Shown piece by piece: positions 1 through 8,795 of a DNA stretch of 64,000 nucleotides. The DNA comes from Janthinobacterium sp. 17J80-10. GTDB taxonomy: Bacteria; Pseudomonadota; Gammaproteobacteria; Burkholderiales; Burkholderiaceae_D. How positions within the stretch are numbered: the first letter of the stretch is position 1; the number at the start of each line of letters is the position of its first letter. A program made the position numbers and the translations under genes. The notes under the pieces were generated by a model. That model did not search any database, had not been told where the DNA came from, and saw only the letters and a program-made list of their open reading frames with translations. The stretch is taken from the NCBI RefSeq assembly GCF_004114795.1, contig NZ_CP035311.1:868001-932000 (forward strand). Direction: 5' to 3'.

Positions 1-1329
1 AAGCAAGGCCTGATCATCATTGACACGCCTGGCCTGAATGCCATCGGCACCGAGCCGGAACTGACGCTGAACCTGATTCCCAATGCCCACGCAGTCCTGT
101 TCATCCTTGCCGCCGATACCGGCGTGACCAAGAGCGACATCGATGTCTGGCGCAACCATATCGGCGGCGGCGCCGGCCGCCTGGCGGTGCTGAACAAGAT
201 CGACAGCATGTGGGATGAATTGCGCTCGCCCGAAGAAGTCGAGCGGCAGATCGCGCAGCAGGTCAGTTCCGTGGCGCAGACCCTCGGCATTGCCGAAGAA
301 CAGATTTTTCCCGTGTCGGCGCAAAAGGGATTGGTCGGCAAGATCAACCGCGATGCGCCCTTGCTGGCAAAAAGCCGGCTGATGAAGCTCGAGCAAGCCT
401 TGTCGCAGGAATTGCTGCCGTCCCGGCAAAGCATCATCCGCGCCCAGTTGAGCAGCGAGATCCACGAACTCGGCAGCGCCCGCCAGACCTTGCTGGGCTC
501 GCGCACCCGCAACGTGGTCGAGCAACTGGTCGAATTGAAGAGCTTGCGCGGCAAGAACCAGAACATCGTCAACCACATGATGAAGCGCATCGAGATGGAA
601 AAGCGCGAGTTCGATACCAGCCTGGTCAAGCTGCAAAGCACGCGCTCGGTCTTTGCCCGATTGTCGGCCGATGTCTATACCCATCTCGGCATCGGCGTGC
701 TCAAGCAGGAAGCGCGCAAGGCGGCCGGGTCGATGGAACAGAGCATGTTCTCGGCGGGCTTCCGCGAAGCGGTCAAGGGCTTCTTTGACGGAACCCGCGA
801 CAACCTGTGGCAATCCGGGCACAAGATCGATGAAGTCGCTGAAATGATGACGGTGATGTACCGCAAGTTCTCCACCGAGCATGGCCTGGCGTTGACGACA
901 CCGATGCCGTTTTCGCTGAAAAAATACCGGGAAGAACTCGACCATGTCGAGGCGGTCTATCACAAGCAGTTCGGCGCCGCGGCGCTCCTTACCACGCACC
1001 AGGCTGTCCTGATGCGCAAGTTTTTCGATTCCATCGCCTCGCGCGTCAAGCATATCTTCTTGCAAGCCAATCGTGATGTCGAAGCCTGGTTCAAGGTGGT
1101 AATGGCGCCGCTGGATGCGCAAATCCGCGAACACAAGCTGCAATTGAAGCAGCGGCAGAAATCGGTGGAACGGATTTTCGAAGCCACCGACAGCCTGGAA
1201 GAAAAAATCACCTCCTTCGAGCAGATGCAGGCGGAACTGGAAGCGCAGATGCAAGACCTGCACGCGCTGGAAGCGGCGCTGGCGCAGGCGATCGCGGCCG
1301 AGATGCCCGCGCTTAAGGCCGCCGCATAA
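1..1329 (+). CDS. Dynamin-like GTPase, 3' part (5' end outside window)
   Basis: The frame is open from the first base, so the N-terminus with the P-loop is missing; 442 residues are visible. The visible part starts in the GTPase domain: the G3 motif DTPGLN is at about residues 8-13 and the G4 motif NKID at about 65-68. The rest is long, helical and rich in Glu, Gln and Lys, with heptad-like stretches near the C-terminus (RQKSVERIF to DLHALEAAL), as in the stalk of bacterial dynamin-family proteins. Such proteins bind or remodel membranes; the exact role here is unknown. The gene ends 15 bases before mutY on the same strand, so the two may be co-transcribed. Confidence 0.8.
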   Translation, partial: KQGLIIIDTPGLNAIGTEPELTLNLIPNAHAVLFILAADTGVTKSDIDVWRNHIGGGAGRLAVLNKIDSMWDELRSPEEVERQIAQQVSSVAQTLGIAEEQIFPVSAQKGLVGKINRDAPLLAKSRLMKLEQALSQELLPSRQSIIRAQLSSEIHELGSARQTLLGSRTRNVVEQLVELKSLRGKNQNIVNHMMKRIEMEKREFDTSLVKLQSTRSVFARLSADVYTHLGIGVLKQEARKAAGSMEQSMFSAGFREAVKGFFDGTRDNLWQSGHKIDEVAEMMTVMYRKFSTEHGLALTTPMPFSLKKYREELDHVEAVYHKQFGAAALLTTHQAVLMRKFFDSIASRVKHIFLQANRDVEAWFKVVMAPLDAQIREHKLQLKQRQKSVERIFEATDSLEEKITSFEQMQAELEAQMQDLHALEAALAQAIAAEMPALKAAA

Positions 1330-1344
1330 AGTAAAGACGAAGCG

Positions 1345-2469
1345 ATGAAACGTGTTGTTGCAGCGCCGGCCGCAGTCGATGGCCGGCAATTTGCCGATCC
1401 TGCCTTTTCCGCGACCGTGATTGCCTGGCAAAAGCAGCATGGCCGCCATGCGCTGCCCTGGCAAAATACCCGCGACGCCTATCGCATCTGGCTTTCCGAA
1501 ATCATGCTGCAGCAAACCCAGGTGGCGGCGGTGATTCCGTATTACCTGCGCTTTCTTGCGCGCTTCCCGGATGTGGCCAGCCTGGCGGCGGCACCGGTCG
1601 AAGACGTCATGGCGCACTGGAGCGGCCTGGGATACTACACCAGGGCGCGCAACCTGCACCGCTGCGCGCAGCAGGTGGTTGATCTGCACGGCGGCGCATT
1701 CCCCGCCGATCCGGCCCTGCTGGAACAATTGCCCGGCATCGGCCGGTCGACGGCGGCGGCGATCGCGGCATTCTCCCACGGCGCGCGCGCGGCCATCCTC
1801 GACGGCAACGTCAAGCGGGTGTTCGCCCGGGTGTTCGGCATCGAGGGGTATCCCGGTGAAAAGAAGGTCGAGGATGCGCTGTGGCTGCGCGCCGAAGCGC
1901 TGCTGCCGCAAGCCGACATGGCATCGTATACCCAGGGCTTGATGGATCTCGGCGCCACCCTTTGCACGCGCAGCCGGCCGGCATGCCCGCGCTGCCCGCT
2001 GGCGCCGCGCTGCGACGCCTTCAATACCTTGCGCACGGCCGAGCTGCCGGTGCGCAAGCCGAAAAAGACCGTGCCGCAAAAACATGCGGCGATGCTGGTG
2101 GTCGAGCATGACGGGCATGTATTGCTGCAGCAGCGCCCAGGCAGCGGCATCTGGGGCGGCCTGTTGTCGTTGCCCGAGGTCGGCGGCTTCGCGCCGCTGG
2201 AAGGTCCGGCCGCGGCGATCCCGGTGCTGGGCGAGGATGCCCTGCTGCAGGCGGTGCTGCCCTATGGCGTGGCAGAAAGCAGCGAACGCTTGCCGGCGCT
2301 GGTGCACGGCTTCACGCACTTCAAGCTGCACATCATGCCCTACCGCGTGCGCCTGGCGCGCCGCCTGCCGCTGGCGGCGCAGGAGGGCCATGTCTGGCTG
2401 GCGCGGCCGCAGCTGGCCGAAGCGCCATTGCCGGCGCCGGTCAAGAAACTCTTGCTGGCAATGGATTGA
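1345..2469 (+). CDS. mutY: A/G-specific adenine glycosylase MutY
   Basis: Base-excision repair enzyme that removes adenine mispaired with 8-oxoguanine. At 374 residues it has the normal length. Visible features: the SEIMLQQTQV segment with catalytic Glu52, the helix-hairpin-helix LPGIGRSTAAAI, the catalytic Asp153 in LDGNVKRVFAR, and the four-cysteine [4Fe-4S] loop C-x6-C-x2-C-x5-C (CTRSRPACPRCPLAPRC). A C-terminal NUDIX-like domain with HGFTHFKLHI follows and should read the 8-oxoG strand. The ATG is 15 bases after the dynamin-like gene. The gene converges with the LON-domain gene; the two stop codons abut at 2469/2470. Confidence 0.96.
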   Translation: MKRVVAAPAAVDGRQFADPAFSATVIAWQKQHGRHALPWQNTRDAYRIWLSEIMLQQTQVAAVIPYYLRFLARFPDVASLAAAPVEDVMAHWSGLGYYTRARNLHRCAQQVVDLHGGAFPADPALLEQLPGIGRSTAAAIAAFSHGARAAILDGNVKRVFARVFGIEGYPGEKKVEDALWLRAEALLPQADMASYTQGLMDLGATLCTRSRPACPRCPLAPRCDAFNTLRTAELPVRKPKKTVPQKHAAMLVVEHDGHVLLQQRPGSGIWGGLLSLPEVGGFAPLEGPAAAIPVLGEDALLQAVLPYGVAESSERLPALVHGFTHFKLHIMPYRVRLARRLPLAAQEGHVWLARPQLAEAPLPAPVKKLLLAMD

Positions 2470-3126
2470 TTACAGGATCTTGTGCTGCTGCAGGTACTGG
2501 TGGATGATTGCCAGCCGGCCCGGCGCATCTTCCAGTTCCAGCAGCTTTTGCCGCGCCTTCTGGGGGATCGGCAGGATTTCGCTCCAGCGGTTGGCGACCC
2601 AGCCGCTCTGGTCGAATTGCAGGGGCGTAGCAAAGGGGCTGATGAATTCTTTTCCCTGCTCGGCGCGTCCCTGCTCCTCGATCGTATCGATCACGGTTTT
2701 CAGGGCCTTGGCGCAACCGACGTGGGCATCGCTGACAGTGCGCGTGGGGGCGTCGGCGGCAATCATGTCAATGCGCGCTTCCAGTTGTTCGTTGGCCAGG
2801 CGGCGCGTCTCGAGGATGCGAAAGCGTTCGCCGCCGCGCGTGCGCAGCAGCAGCATGCCAGGCTGTTCCATGTCCCAGTCGGTAATGTGCGCCAGGCAGC
2901 CGACACTTTCCGGCACGGCTGCGCTGCCGACTTCCTGTCCCGACTTGATCAGCACCACGCCAAAGGGGGCTTCGCGCTTCATGCAGTCGCGCACCATGTC
3001 GATGTAGCGCGACTCGAATACTTTCAGCGGCAGCACGCCGCCGGGGAACAGGACGGTTTGCAGCGGAAACAGCGGCAGCCAGCCGTTGGGCTGGGGATGA
3101 ATCAGGGTGAGATGGGGGGATGCCAT
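2470..3126 (-). CDS. LON peptidase substrate-binding domain protein
   Basis: A 218-residue protein consisting of only the N-terminal substrate-binding domain of Lon proteases. The typical opening is visible: LPLFPLQTVLFPGGVLPLKVFE, followed by RYIDMVRDCM and GVVLIKSG. No AAA or protease part follows, so it is a stand-alone LON-domain protein, a common family of unknown function that may act as an adaptor. It lies downstream of rapZ on the same strand with a 19-base gap and is probably the last gene of the ptsN-hprK-rapZ run. Confidence 0.88.
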   Translation of the reverse strand: MASPHLTLIHPQPNGWLPLFPLQTVLFPGGVLPLKVFESRYIDMVRDCMKREAPFGVVLIKSGQEVGSAAVPESVGCLAHITDWDMEQPGMLLLRTRGGERFRILETRRLANEQLEARIDMIAADAPTRTVSDAHVGCAKALKTVIDTIEEQGRAEQGKEFISPFATPLQFDQSGWVANRWSEILPIPQKARQKLLELEDAPGRLAIIHQYLQQHKIL

Positions 3127-3145
3127 GAAATGTGCGTACAGCGCC

Positions 3146-4012
3146 TCAGGCGAGCTCGCGATGGCGCAACACCACCCGCTCGGTTTTCTGGAAATGCCTG
3201 GCCAGTTGTTCGACCATGTAGACGGAGCGGTGCTGGCCGCCGGTGCAACCGATGGCCACCGTCAGGTAACTGCGGTTGTCGTTCTTGAAGGCCGGCAGCC
3301 ATTTTTCGACAAAACTGCGAATGTCCGTGTACAGGTCGGTGGCTTCCGGTTGCCCCTGCAGGAAGGCAATCACCGGCGCATCGCGGCCGGTGAAAGGCCG
3401 CAGTGTCAGGTCGTAATAGGGATTGGGCAGGATCCGCACGTCGAAGACCAGGTCGGCATCGAGCGGCACGCCGAACTTGAAGGCAAAGGATTCGAACAGC
3501 ACGGTCAGCGGCGCCTTGTCGGATTCCACCAGTTCCTTGACCCAGGCGCGCAGCTTGTTGGCCGACAGCCCGGACGTATCGATGACGTGGCCGAGCTTTT
3601 CAATCGAGCCCAGCATTTCGCGTTCGTGCAGGATGCATTCGGTGAGGGTCGGGCGGTCGCTCGGGTTCTGGTCGGCGCGCACGCGGTGCGACAGCGGATG
3701 GCTGCGGCGGGTTTCGGAAAAGCGGTTGATCAGCGATTCGGTCTTGGCGGTCAAAAACAGCACCTTGACGTCGTGGCCTTCATCCTTCAATTGCTTGATA
3801 TCGGCCGGCAAGCCGGCCAGCGAGGCGGCGCTGCGCGCATCGACCGCCACTGCCAGGCTGGCAGCGGATTCTTCTGCAATGCGGGTGTCGACCAGCGCGC
3901 GCAACAGCGTCGGCGGCAGGTTGTCGACGCAAAAATAGCCCGCGTCTTCGAGGGCGTTCAGGCAAACGGATTTGCCGGAGCCGGAGATGCCGGTGATCAG
4001 TATGATGCGCAT
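3146..4012 (-). CDS. rapZ: RNase adapter protein RapZ
   Basis: P-loop protein of 288 residues, the family length. The N-terminal Walker A GISGSGKS is at residues 8-15, followed by the conserved [11 protein letters not shown]. The C-terminal domain carries [18 protein letters not shown], diagnostic of the family (YvcJ/RapZ). In E. coli RapZ binds GlcN6P and directs RNase E to the small RNA GlmZ; whether a GlmZ-type RNA exists in this organism cannot be seen here. The gene is 22 bases downstream of hprK, the normal betaproteobacterial order. Confidence 0.95.
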   Translation of the reverse strand: MRIILITGISGSGKSVCLNALEDAGYFCVDNLPPTLLRALVDTRIAEESAASLAVAVDARSAASLAGLPADIKQLKDEGHDVKVLFLTAKTESLINRFSETRRSHPLSHRVRADQNPSDRPTLTECILHEREMLGSIEKLGHVIDTSGLSANKLRAWVKELVESDKAPLTVLFESFAFKFGVPLDADLVFDVRILPNPYYDLTLRPFTGRDAPVIAFLQGQPEATDLYTDIRSFVEKWLPAFKNDNRSYLTVAIGCTGGQHRSVYMVEQLARHFQKTERVVLRHRELA

Positions 4013-4034
4013 GTCAGGATCATACCATCACGGC

Positions 4035-4973
4035 TTAATCGCTATCCATGGCCTTTTGCTGGCGGTCCATGAATTCTTTGAGGGTATCGATACCGCGCAA
4101 CTGCAGGATGGTGTTGCGCACGGCGGCTTCCAGCAGCACCGCCAAGTTGCGGCCGGCTTCCACGGGGATGATGACCTTGCGAATCGCCAGGCCCAGCACT
4201 TCCTCGGTCTGTGAATGCAGCGGCAGGCGTTCGTAGTTTTCTTCCAGGGTCTTGCGGCGCACCAGGTGGACGATCAGCTTCAGGCGCATCTTGCGGCGCA
4301 CGGCGGTTTCGCCGAAGATCGTCTTGATGTCCAGCAGGCCCAGGCCGCGCACTTCCAGCAGGTTTTGCAAGAGCGGCGGGCAGCGCCCCTCGATCATGTT
4401 GGGGGCAATGCGCGCAAATTCGACCACGTCATCGGCCACCAGGCCATGGCTGCGCGAGATCAGTTCCAGGCCCAGTTCGCTCTTGCCGAGGCCCGACTCG
4501 CCGGTGATCAGCACGCCCACGCCCAGCACATCCATGAATACGCCATGCATGGTAATGCGCTGCGCCAGCTTTTTCGACAGGTACACGCGCAGGTAATCGA
4601 TGACCTGCGCAGCCGGCAGCGGCGTCGAAAACAGCGGGATGTTGTGTTCTTCGCACACCTCGATGAATACCGCCGGCGTTTCCAGTCCCTGCGCCACCAC
4701 GAAGGCCGGCGGATTGCCCGATACCAGCTCGGTGATCAGGCGGTTGCGGCCATTGGGCGAGAGGCGGTTGTAGTAATCGATTTCCTGGTGACCAAATACC
4801 TGGATGCGGCCAGGATGGATCAGGTTCAGGTGGCCGACCTGGTCGGCGGCGGAGGCGGCGTCGCCCGAAATCAGCTTTTCGCCGCCGGGAAATCCGGCAA
4901 ACCACCCCAGTTCAAGCGGTTCGCGGTTTTCATCGAAGAGCTCCTGGATGGAGAGCGGGGTGGATGCGGGCAT
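4035..4973 (-). CDS. hprK: HPr kinase/phosphorylase
   Basis: Bifunctional serine kinase/phosphorylase acting on HPr, part of the incomplete PTS that regulates metabolism in betaproteobacteria. The N-terminal domain includes [15 protein letters not shown]. The catalytic domain has the Walker [16 protein letters not shown] and the kinase signature [17 protein letters not shown] use the ATG at 4973 (312 residues, [13 protein letters not shown]); an in-frame TTG at 4997 would add eight residues. Neither start has a strong ribosome-binding site. The gene sits between ptsN and rapZ on the same strand. Confidence 0.93.
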   Translation of the reverse strand: MPASTPLSIQELFDENREPLELGWFAGFPGGEKLISGDAASAADQVGHLNLIHPGRIQVFGHQEIDYYNRLSPNGRNRLITELVSGNPPAFVVAQGLETPAVFIEVCEEHNIPLFSTPLPAAQVIDYLRVYLSKKLAQRITMHGVFMDVLGVGVLITGESGLGKSELGLELISRSHGLVADDVVEFARIAPNMIEGRCPPLLQNLLEVRGLGLLDIKTIFGETAVRRKMRLKLIVHLVRRKTLEENYERLPLHSQTEEVLGLAIRKVIIPVEAGRNLAVLLEAAVRNTILQLRGIDTLKEFMDRQQKAMDSD

Positions 4974-5014
4974 GATGGAGAACTGGAGCGGGGACAAGGA
5001 TGAACCTGGCCGGG

Positions 5015-5488
5015 TCAGGCTTCGTGGCTGATGCTGGAGCGCCAGGACACGATGCGGTTGAAGACCGAGGCCGGGTCCGGATCGGTCGCCAGCGCATTGC
5101 GCAAGGCATCGTCGGAAAACATTTCCGCGATTTCCGAGAGGGTTTCCAGGTGCTGTTGCGTGACATTGGCCGGCATCAGCAAGAAGATCAGCAGGTTGAC
5201 CGGCTGGCCGTCAGGCGATTCGAAGGGAATCGGTTCCGCCAGGCGCACGAAGGCGGCCAGCGGCGCCTTCAAGTCCTTGATGCGGCCATGCGGCACGGCC
5301 ACGCCGTGGCCCAGGCCGGTCGAGCCGAGCCGCTCACGGGCAAACAGGTTTTCCGACACCAGCGAACGTGCAATGCCGCAGTTGTTTTCAAAAATTAATC
5401 CGGCTTGCTCGAATGCACGTTTCTTGCTGGAGACTTCGAGGCCCAGTACTACATTCGAAGGCAACAGAATTTTAGCGAGGTTGGTCAT
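5015..5488 (-). CDS. ptsN: Nitrogen-PTS EIIA component
   Basis: EIIA-Ntr, 157 residues, a single PTS EIIA type-2 domain. The phosphorylated histidine is in [14 protein letters not shown], around residue 71. It is followed by [20 protein letters not shown], typical of the family. It takes phosphate from NPr/HPr and acts by protein contact, for example on K+ transport and nitrogen responses in other proteobacteria. It heads the ptsN-hprK-rapZ run. In many relatives hpf and rpoN lie directly upstream; here a 196-base gap and the unrelated queF come instead. Confidence 0.94.
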   Translation of the reverse strand: MTNLAKILLPSNVVLGLEVSSKKRAFEQAGLIFENNCGIARSLVSENLFARERLGSTGLGHGVAVPHGRIKDLKAPLAAFVRLAEPIPFESPDGQPVNLLIFLLMPANVTQQHLETLSEIAEMFSDDALRNALATDPDPASVFNRIVSWRSSISHEA

Positions 5489-5684
5489 GGCTTACTGAAA
5501 TTGGTGCGGTGCACAAACACGGTATCGAGGCAAATTATAGGCCGGATTTGAGCTTGTGCAATCCCAATTTTCCGCTTGTGGGGAATGTGTCTTGAAAAAA
5601 CGCAAGATTCTTGACGATTCCATAAATTGGCCGTACTGCCTGACGAGCAGGCGCGCGTGCAATCCTCGTAATGGGGGTAAGTGG
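5489..5684 (-). other. Intergenic gap between queF and ptsN
   Basis: A 196-base gap downstream of queF and upstream of ptsN on the minus strand. No convincing reading frame with normal codon bias is present. It should hold the promoter of ptsN-hprK-rapZ, but no clear -35/-10 pair can be assigned by eye. Confidence 0.4.
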
Positions 5685-6539
5685 TCACTGTCGCGCATGG
5701 CGCGCGTTTCCAGGGGGGTGTCCTGTGCTGAAATTGCTGCGCCAGGGGTTGATGTCGAGGCCGCCGCGGCGCGTGTAACGTGCATAGACGGCCAGTTTTT
5801 GCGGATGGCATTGTCGCAGGATATCCATGAAGATCCGCTCGACGCACTGTTCATGGAACTCATTATGATCGCGAAAGCCGATCAGGTAACGCAGCAAGCC
5901 TTCCTGGTCGATTTGCGGGCCGACGTAACGGATCTGCACGCTGGCCCAGTCCGGTTGCCCCGTCACCAGGCAATTGGACTTGAGCAAGTGCGACACCAGG
6001 CTTTCCTCGACATCGGCTTCATTCAGGCTGGCGCGCAGCAAGCCGGGATCGGGCTGGTAGGCGTCGACGTCGATATCCAGCCGGTCCAGCAGGACGCCGC
6101 CGAGTTCGCCCATGCGCACGTCGCCGAAGGCGTCCGGCAGGGTGAGAAGGACATGCACCGGGGCGCCAAAGCCAGCCGAAAGATCCTTGCGCAACAGTTC
6201 TAGCAGGGCATCGCTGCTGCCCAGGCGCGTCTGGTTGAAGGAATTCAGGTAAAGCTTGAACGACTTGGATTCGATGATGTTGGGTGAATCGGCCGGCACC
6301 TGGAAGGTGGCGATGGCAACCTGCGGCTTGCCGCGGGCATTCAGCCACGATACTTCATAGGCGTTCCAGATATCCATGCCGAAAAAGGGCAGGGTGCCGG
6401 CAATGCCGAGTTCGGCGCGCTTCTCGGCGCGCGCAATTGGAAACAGCAGCGACGGGTCATAGTCGCTGCGGTAGGTGGCCGGCTTGCCCAGCGGGGAAGC
6501 GGCGGTACTGCTGACATCGGCCATGCTGGTTTCTTCCAT
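5685..6539 (-). CDS. queF: NADPH-dependent 7-cyano-7-deazaguanine reductase QueF
   Basis: Reduces preQ0 to preQ1 in queuosine biosynthesis. At 284 residues it is the long, two-module type. The [15 protein letters not shown] substrate-binding segment is in the N-terminal half. The catalytic Cys is in [18 protein letters not shown], and [17 protein letters not shown] follows near the C-terminus. I use ATG at 6539, which overlaps the ilvA stop as TGATG; an in-frame GTG at 6542 is an alternative. The one-base overlap implies translational coupling with ilvA. Confidence 0.95.
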   Translation of the reverse strand: MEETSMADVSSTAASPLGKPATYRSDYDPSLLFPIARAEKRAELGIAGTLPFFGMDIWNAYEVSWLNARGKPQVAIATFQVPADSPNIIESKSFKLYLNSFNQTRLGSSDALLELLRKDLSAGFGAPVHVLLTLPDAFGDVRMGELGGVLLDRLDIDVDAYQPDPGLLRASLNEADVEESLVSHLLKSNCLVTGQPDWASVQIRYVGPQIDQEGLLRYLIGFRDHNEFHEQCVERIFMDILRQCHPQKLAVYARYTRRGGLDINPWRSNFSTGHPPGNARHARQ

Positions 6540-8065
6540 CACCCCAGGAACAGTTTATAAGCCGGATTTTCGCTCTCGTCCCAATAACGATAGCCCAAAC
6601 CGGCGAGAAATTCCCGGAAGCCTTTCATTTCCTTTTTCGGTACTTGCAGGCCAACAAGGATACGGCCTACGTCGCCCCCCTGGTTCCGATAATGGAACAG
6701 GCTGATATTCCAGTTCGGCGCCATCGAGGCCAAAAAGCGCATCAGCGCGCCGGGGCGTTCGGGGAATTCGAAACGGTAGAGCAATTCATCCTGCGCCAGC
6801 GCGCTCTTGCCGCCCACCAGGTGGCGGATGTGCAGCTTGGCCAGCTCATCCTGGGTCAGGTCGAGTGCCTTGAAACCATGTTTTTCGAAATTCTTGACCA
6901 GCCTGGCCGATTCGTCGCGGGCACCGGTTTGCACGCCAACAAAGACATGCGCCTGGCTTGCATCACTGATGCGATAGATGAATTCAGTGACGTTGCGTGG
7001 CCCGACCTGTTCGCAAAAGCGCCGGAAGCTGCCGCGTTCTTCGGGAATGGTGACTGCCAGCACGGCTTCATGCGCTTCGCCGACTTCGGCGCGCTCGGCA
7101 ACAAAGCCCAGGCGGTCGAAGTTCATATTGGCGCCGCAGGCAATCGTCACCAGCGCTTCATTTTTCAGCGGTTTTTTTGCCGCCTTGGCGCGTTCGACGT
7201 ATTTCTTGGCGCCGGCAACGGCCAGCGCACCGGCGGGCTCGAGAATGCTGCGCGTATCCTGGAACACGTCCTTGATTGCCGCGCAGACTTCATCGGTATC
7301 GACCAGGATGATTTCATCGACGTATTTTTTGGTCAGGCGGAAGGTTTCTTCGCCCACCAGCTTAACGGCGGTGCCGTCGGAAAACAAGCCGACATCCGGC
7401 AGGGTGATGCGGCGGCCAGCCTTGATGCTCCTGGCCATGGCGTCGGAGTCGACGGTTTGCACGCCGATCACCTTGATGTCCGGGCGCACTGCCTTGACGT
7501 AGGCAGAGACGCCGGCGATCAGGCCGCCGCCGCCGATGGCCACGAAAATCGCATGGATCGGCGCGGAGTGCTGGCGCAGGATTTCCATGGCAATGGTGCC
7601 CTGGCCGGCGATGACTTCGGGATCGTCGAAAGGATGGACGAAGGTCAGCTTGAGTTTCTTTTCCAGCTCGAACGCATGCTGGGCGGCATCGGAATAGGAG
7701 TCGCCGAACAGCACGACTTCGCCGCCGCGCGCCTTGACAGCGTTGATCTTCAGTTGCGGCGTGGTGGTCGGCATGACGATCACGGCGCGGCAGCCCAGGC
7801 GGCTGGCGGACAGCGCCACGCCTTGCGCATGGTTGCCGGCCGAAGCGCAAATGACACCGCGCTTCAGTTGCGCCGGCGACAGGTTGGCCATCTTGTTATA
7901 GGCGCCGCGCAGCTTGAAGCTGAACACGCTTTGCATGTCTTCGCGCTTGTAGTAAATCCGGTTGTCCATGCGCGCCGACAGCGAGGGGGCGAGTTCCAGC
8001 GGGGATTCGATGGCAACGTCATAGACGCGCGAGGTGAGGATTTTCTTGAGGTAATCGGTACTCAT
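6539..8065 (-). CDS. ilvA: Threonine ammonia-lyase, biosynthetic
   Basis: PLP enzyme converting threonine to 2-oxobutanoate, the first step toward isoleucine. At 508 residues it has the long biosynthetic layout: catalytic domain with [19 protein letters not shown] (PLP lysine), the [11 protein letters not shown] loop and the glycine-rich [10 protein letters not shown], then two C-terminal ACT-like regulatory domains ([15 protein letters not shown] and [14 protein letters not shown]). The ATG at 8065 (MSTDYLKK) fits the family; an in-frame start 12 codons upstream is less likely. It is translationally coupled to queF. Confidence 0.95.
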   Translation of the reverse strand: MSTDYLKKILTSRVYDVAIESPLELAPSLSARMDNRIYYKREDMQSVFSFKLRGAYNKMANLSPAQLKRGVICASAGNHAQGVALSASRLGCRAVIVMPTTTPQLKINAVKARGGEVVLFGDSYSDAAQHAFELEKKLKLTFVHPFDDPEVIAGQGTIAMEILRQHSAPIHAIFVAIGGGGLIAGVSAYVKAVRPDIKVIGVQTVDSDAMARSIKAGRRITLPDVGLFSDGTAVKLVGEETFRLTKKYVDEIILVDTDEVCAAIKDVFQDTRSILEPAGALAVAGAKKYVERAKAAKKPLKNEALVTIACGANMNFDRLGFVAERAEVGEAHEAVLAVTIPEERGSFRRFCEQVGPRNVTEFIYRISDASQAHVFVGVQTGARDESARLVKNFEKHGFKALDLTQDELAKLHIRHLVGGKSALAQDELLYRFEFPERPGALMRFLASMAPNWNISLFHYRNQGGDVGRILVGLQVPKKEMKGFREFLAGLGYRYWDESENPAYKLFLG

Positions 8066-8124
8066 GGTGTCCAGAGGGTGGGCGTCGCCACAAAGCGGCA
8101 CGCGCAGGTTAAGCGCTCATTATA

Positions 8125-8685
8125 ATGGAGCACCTCTTAACCGGCGGAAAACGGCTGGAAACTCCGTCGTTTTGTGCATTTTTACTTTATTTGATGCTGC
8201 TTTCTGCCATCCATTGGTTTTTGGAAGTACTGGCGCTGCCCCATGTCGGGCTGGCGGCCGTATTCCTCGTCAGCTTTCTTTCCTCGACCCTGTTGCCGCT
8301 GGGCTCGGAGCCAACCCTGTTTGCCGTGGTCAAGGCCAACGAAGCCTTGTTTTGGCCGGCGATTGGCGTGGCGACCCTGGGCAATACCCTGGGCAGCATT
8401 GTCAGCTACGGCATGGGCTATGGCGCGCGGCAGGCATTCGCCCGGGAACGCTCGACGCGCTGGTTCGGCTGGCTGGAACGCTTTGGCGCAAAGACCCTCT
8501 TGCTGGCCTGGGTGCCGGGCATCGGCGATGCGCTGTGCACGGTGGCCGGCTGGCTGAAGCTGCCTTTCTGGCCCTGCGCGGGATACATTGCGATCGGCAA
8601 GCTGCTACGCTACCTGGCTGTCACCACGATCCTGCTGCGCGTGCCCGACGGCTGGTGGCACCGCCTGGCACACTTGCTGGGATAG
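8125..8685 (+). CDS. YqaA-type SNARE-associated (DedA-like) membrane protein
   Basis: A small polytopic membrane protein (up to 186 residues). It shows the family hallmark LPLGSEPTLFAVV after a hydrophobic helix, then GNTLGSIVSYGMGYGAR and a helix with WVPGIGDALCTVAGWL. This matches the YqaA branch of the DedA/VTT family, which in other branches flips lipids; the substrate is unknown here. The ATG at 8125 follows a TATAAT-like stretch very closely, so ATG 8194 (163 residues) is a serious alternative start. It is divergent from ilvA. Confidence 0.8.
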   Translation: MEHLLTGGKRLETPSFCAFLLYLMLLSAIHWFLEVLALPHVGLAAVFLVSFLSSTLLPLGSEPTLFAVVKANEALFWPAIGVATLGNTLGSIVSYGMGYGARQAFARERSTRWFGWLERFGAKTLLLAWVPGIGDALCTVAGWLKLPFWPCAGYIAIGKLLRYLAVTTILLRVPDGWWHRLAHLLG

Positions 8686-8795
8686 CATGGTGTTAATCGT
8701 TTGATATGTTTTCCGCGGATTTTCGGCAGGGCGAGAAGCCGTACGGTAGACGGGGGCTTCCTGCTTGCGCCGCCGCGATACGGTAAAATAAGAAT

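Noticed and set aside
5489-8065. preQ1 riboswitch before queF
   Set aside because: queF starts directly at the ilvA stop, so there is no leader for a riboswitch there.
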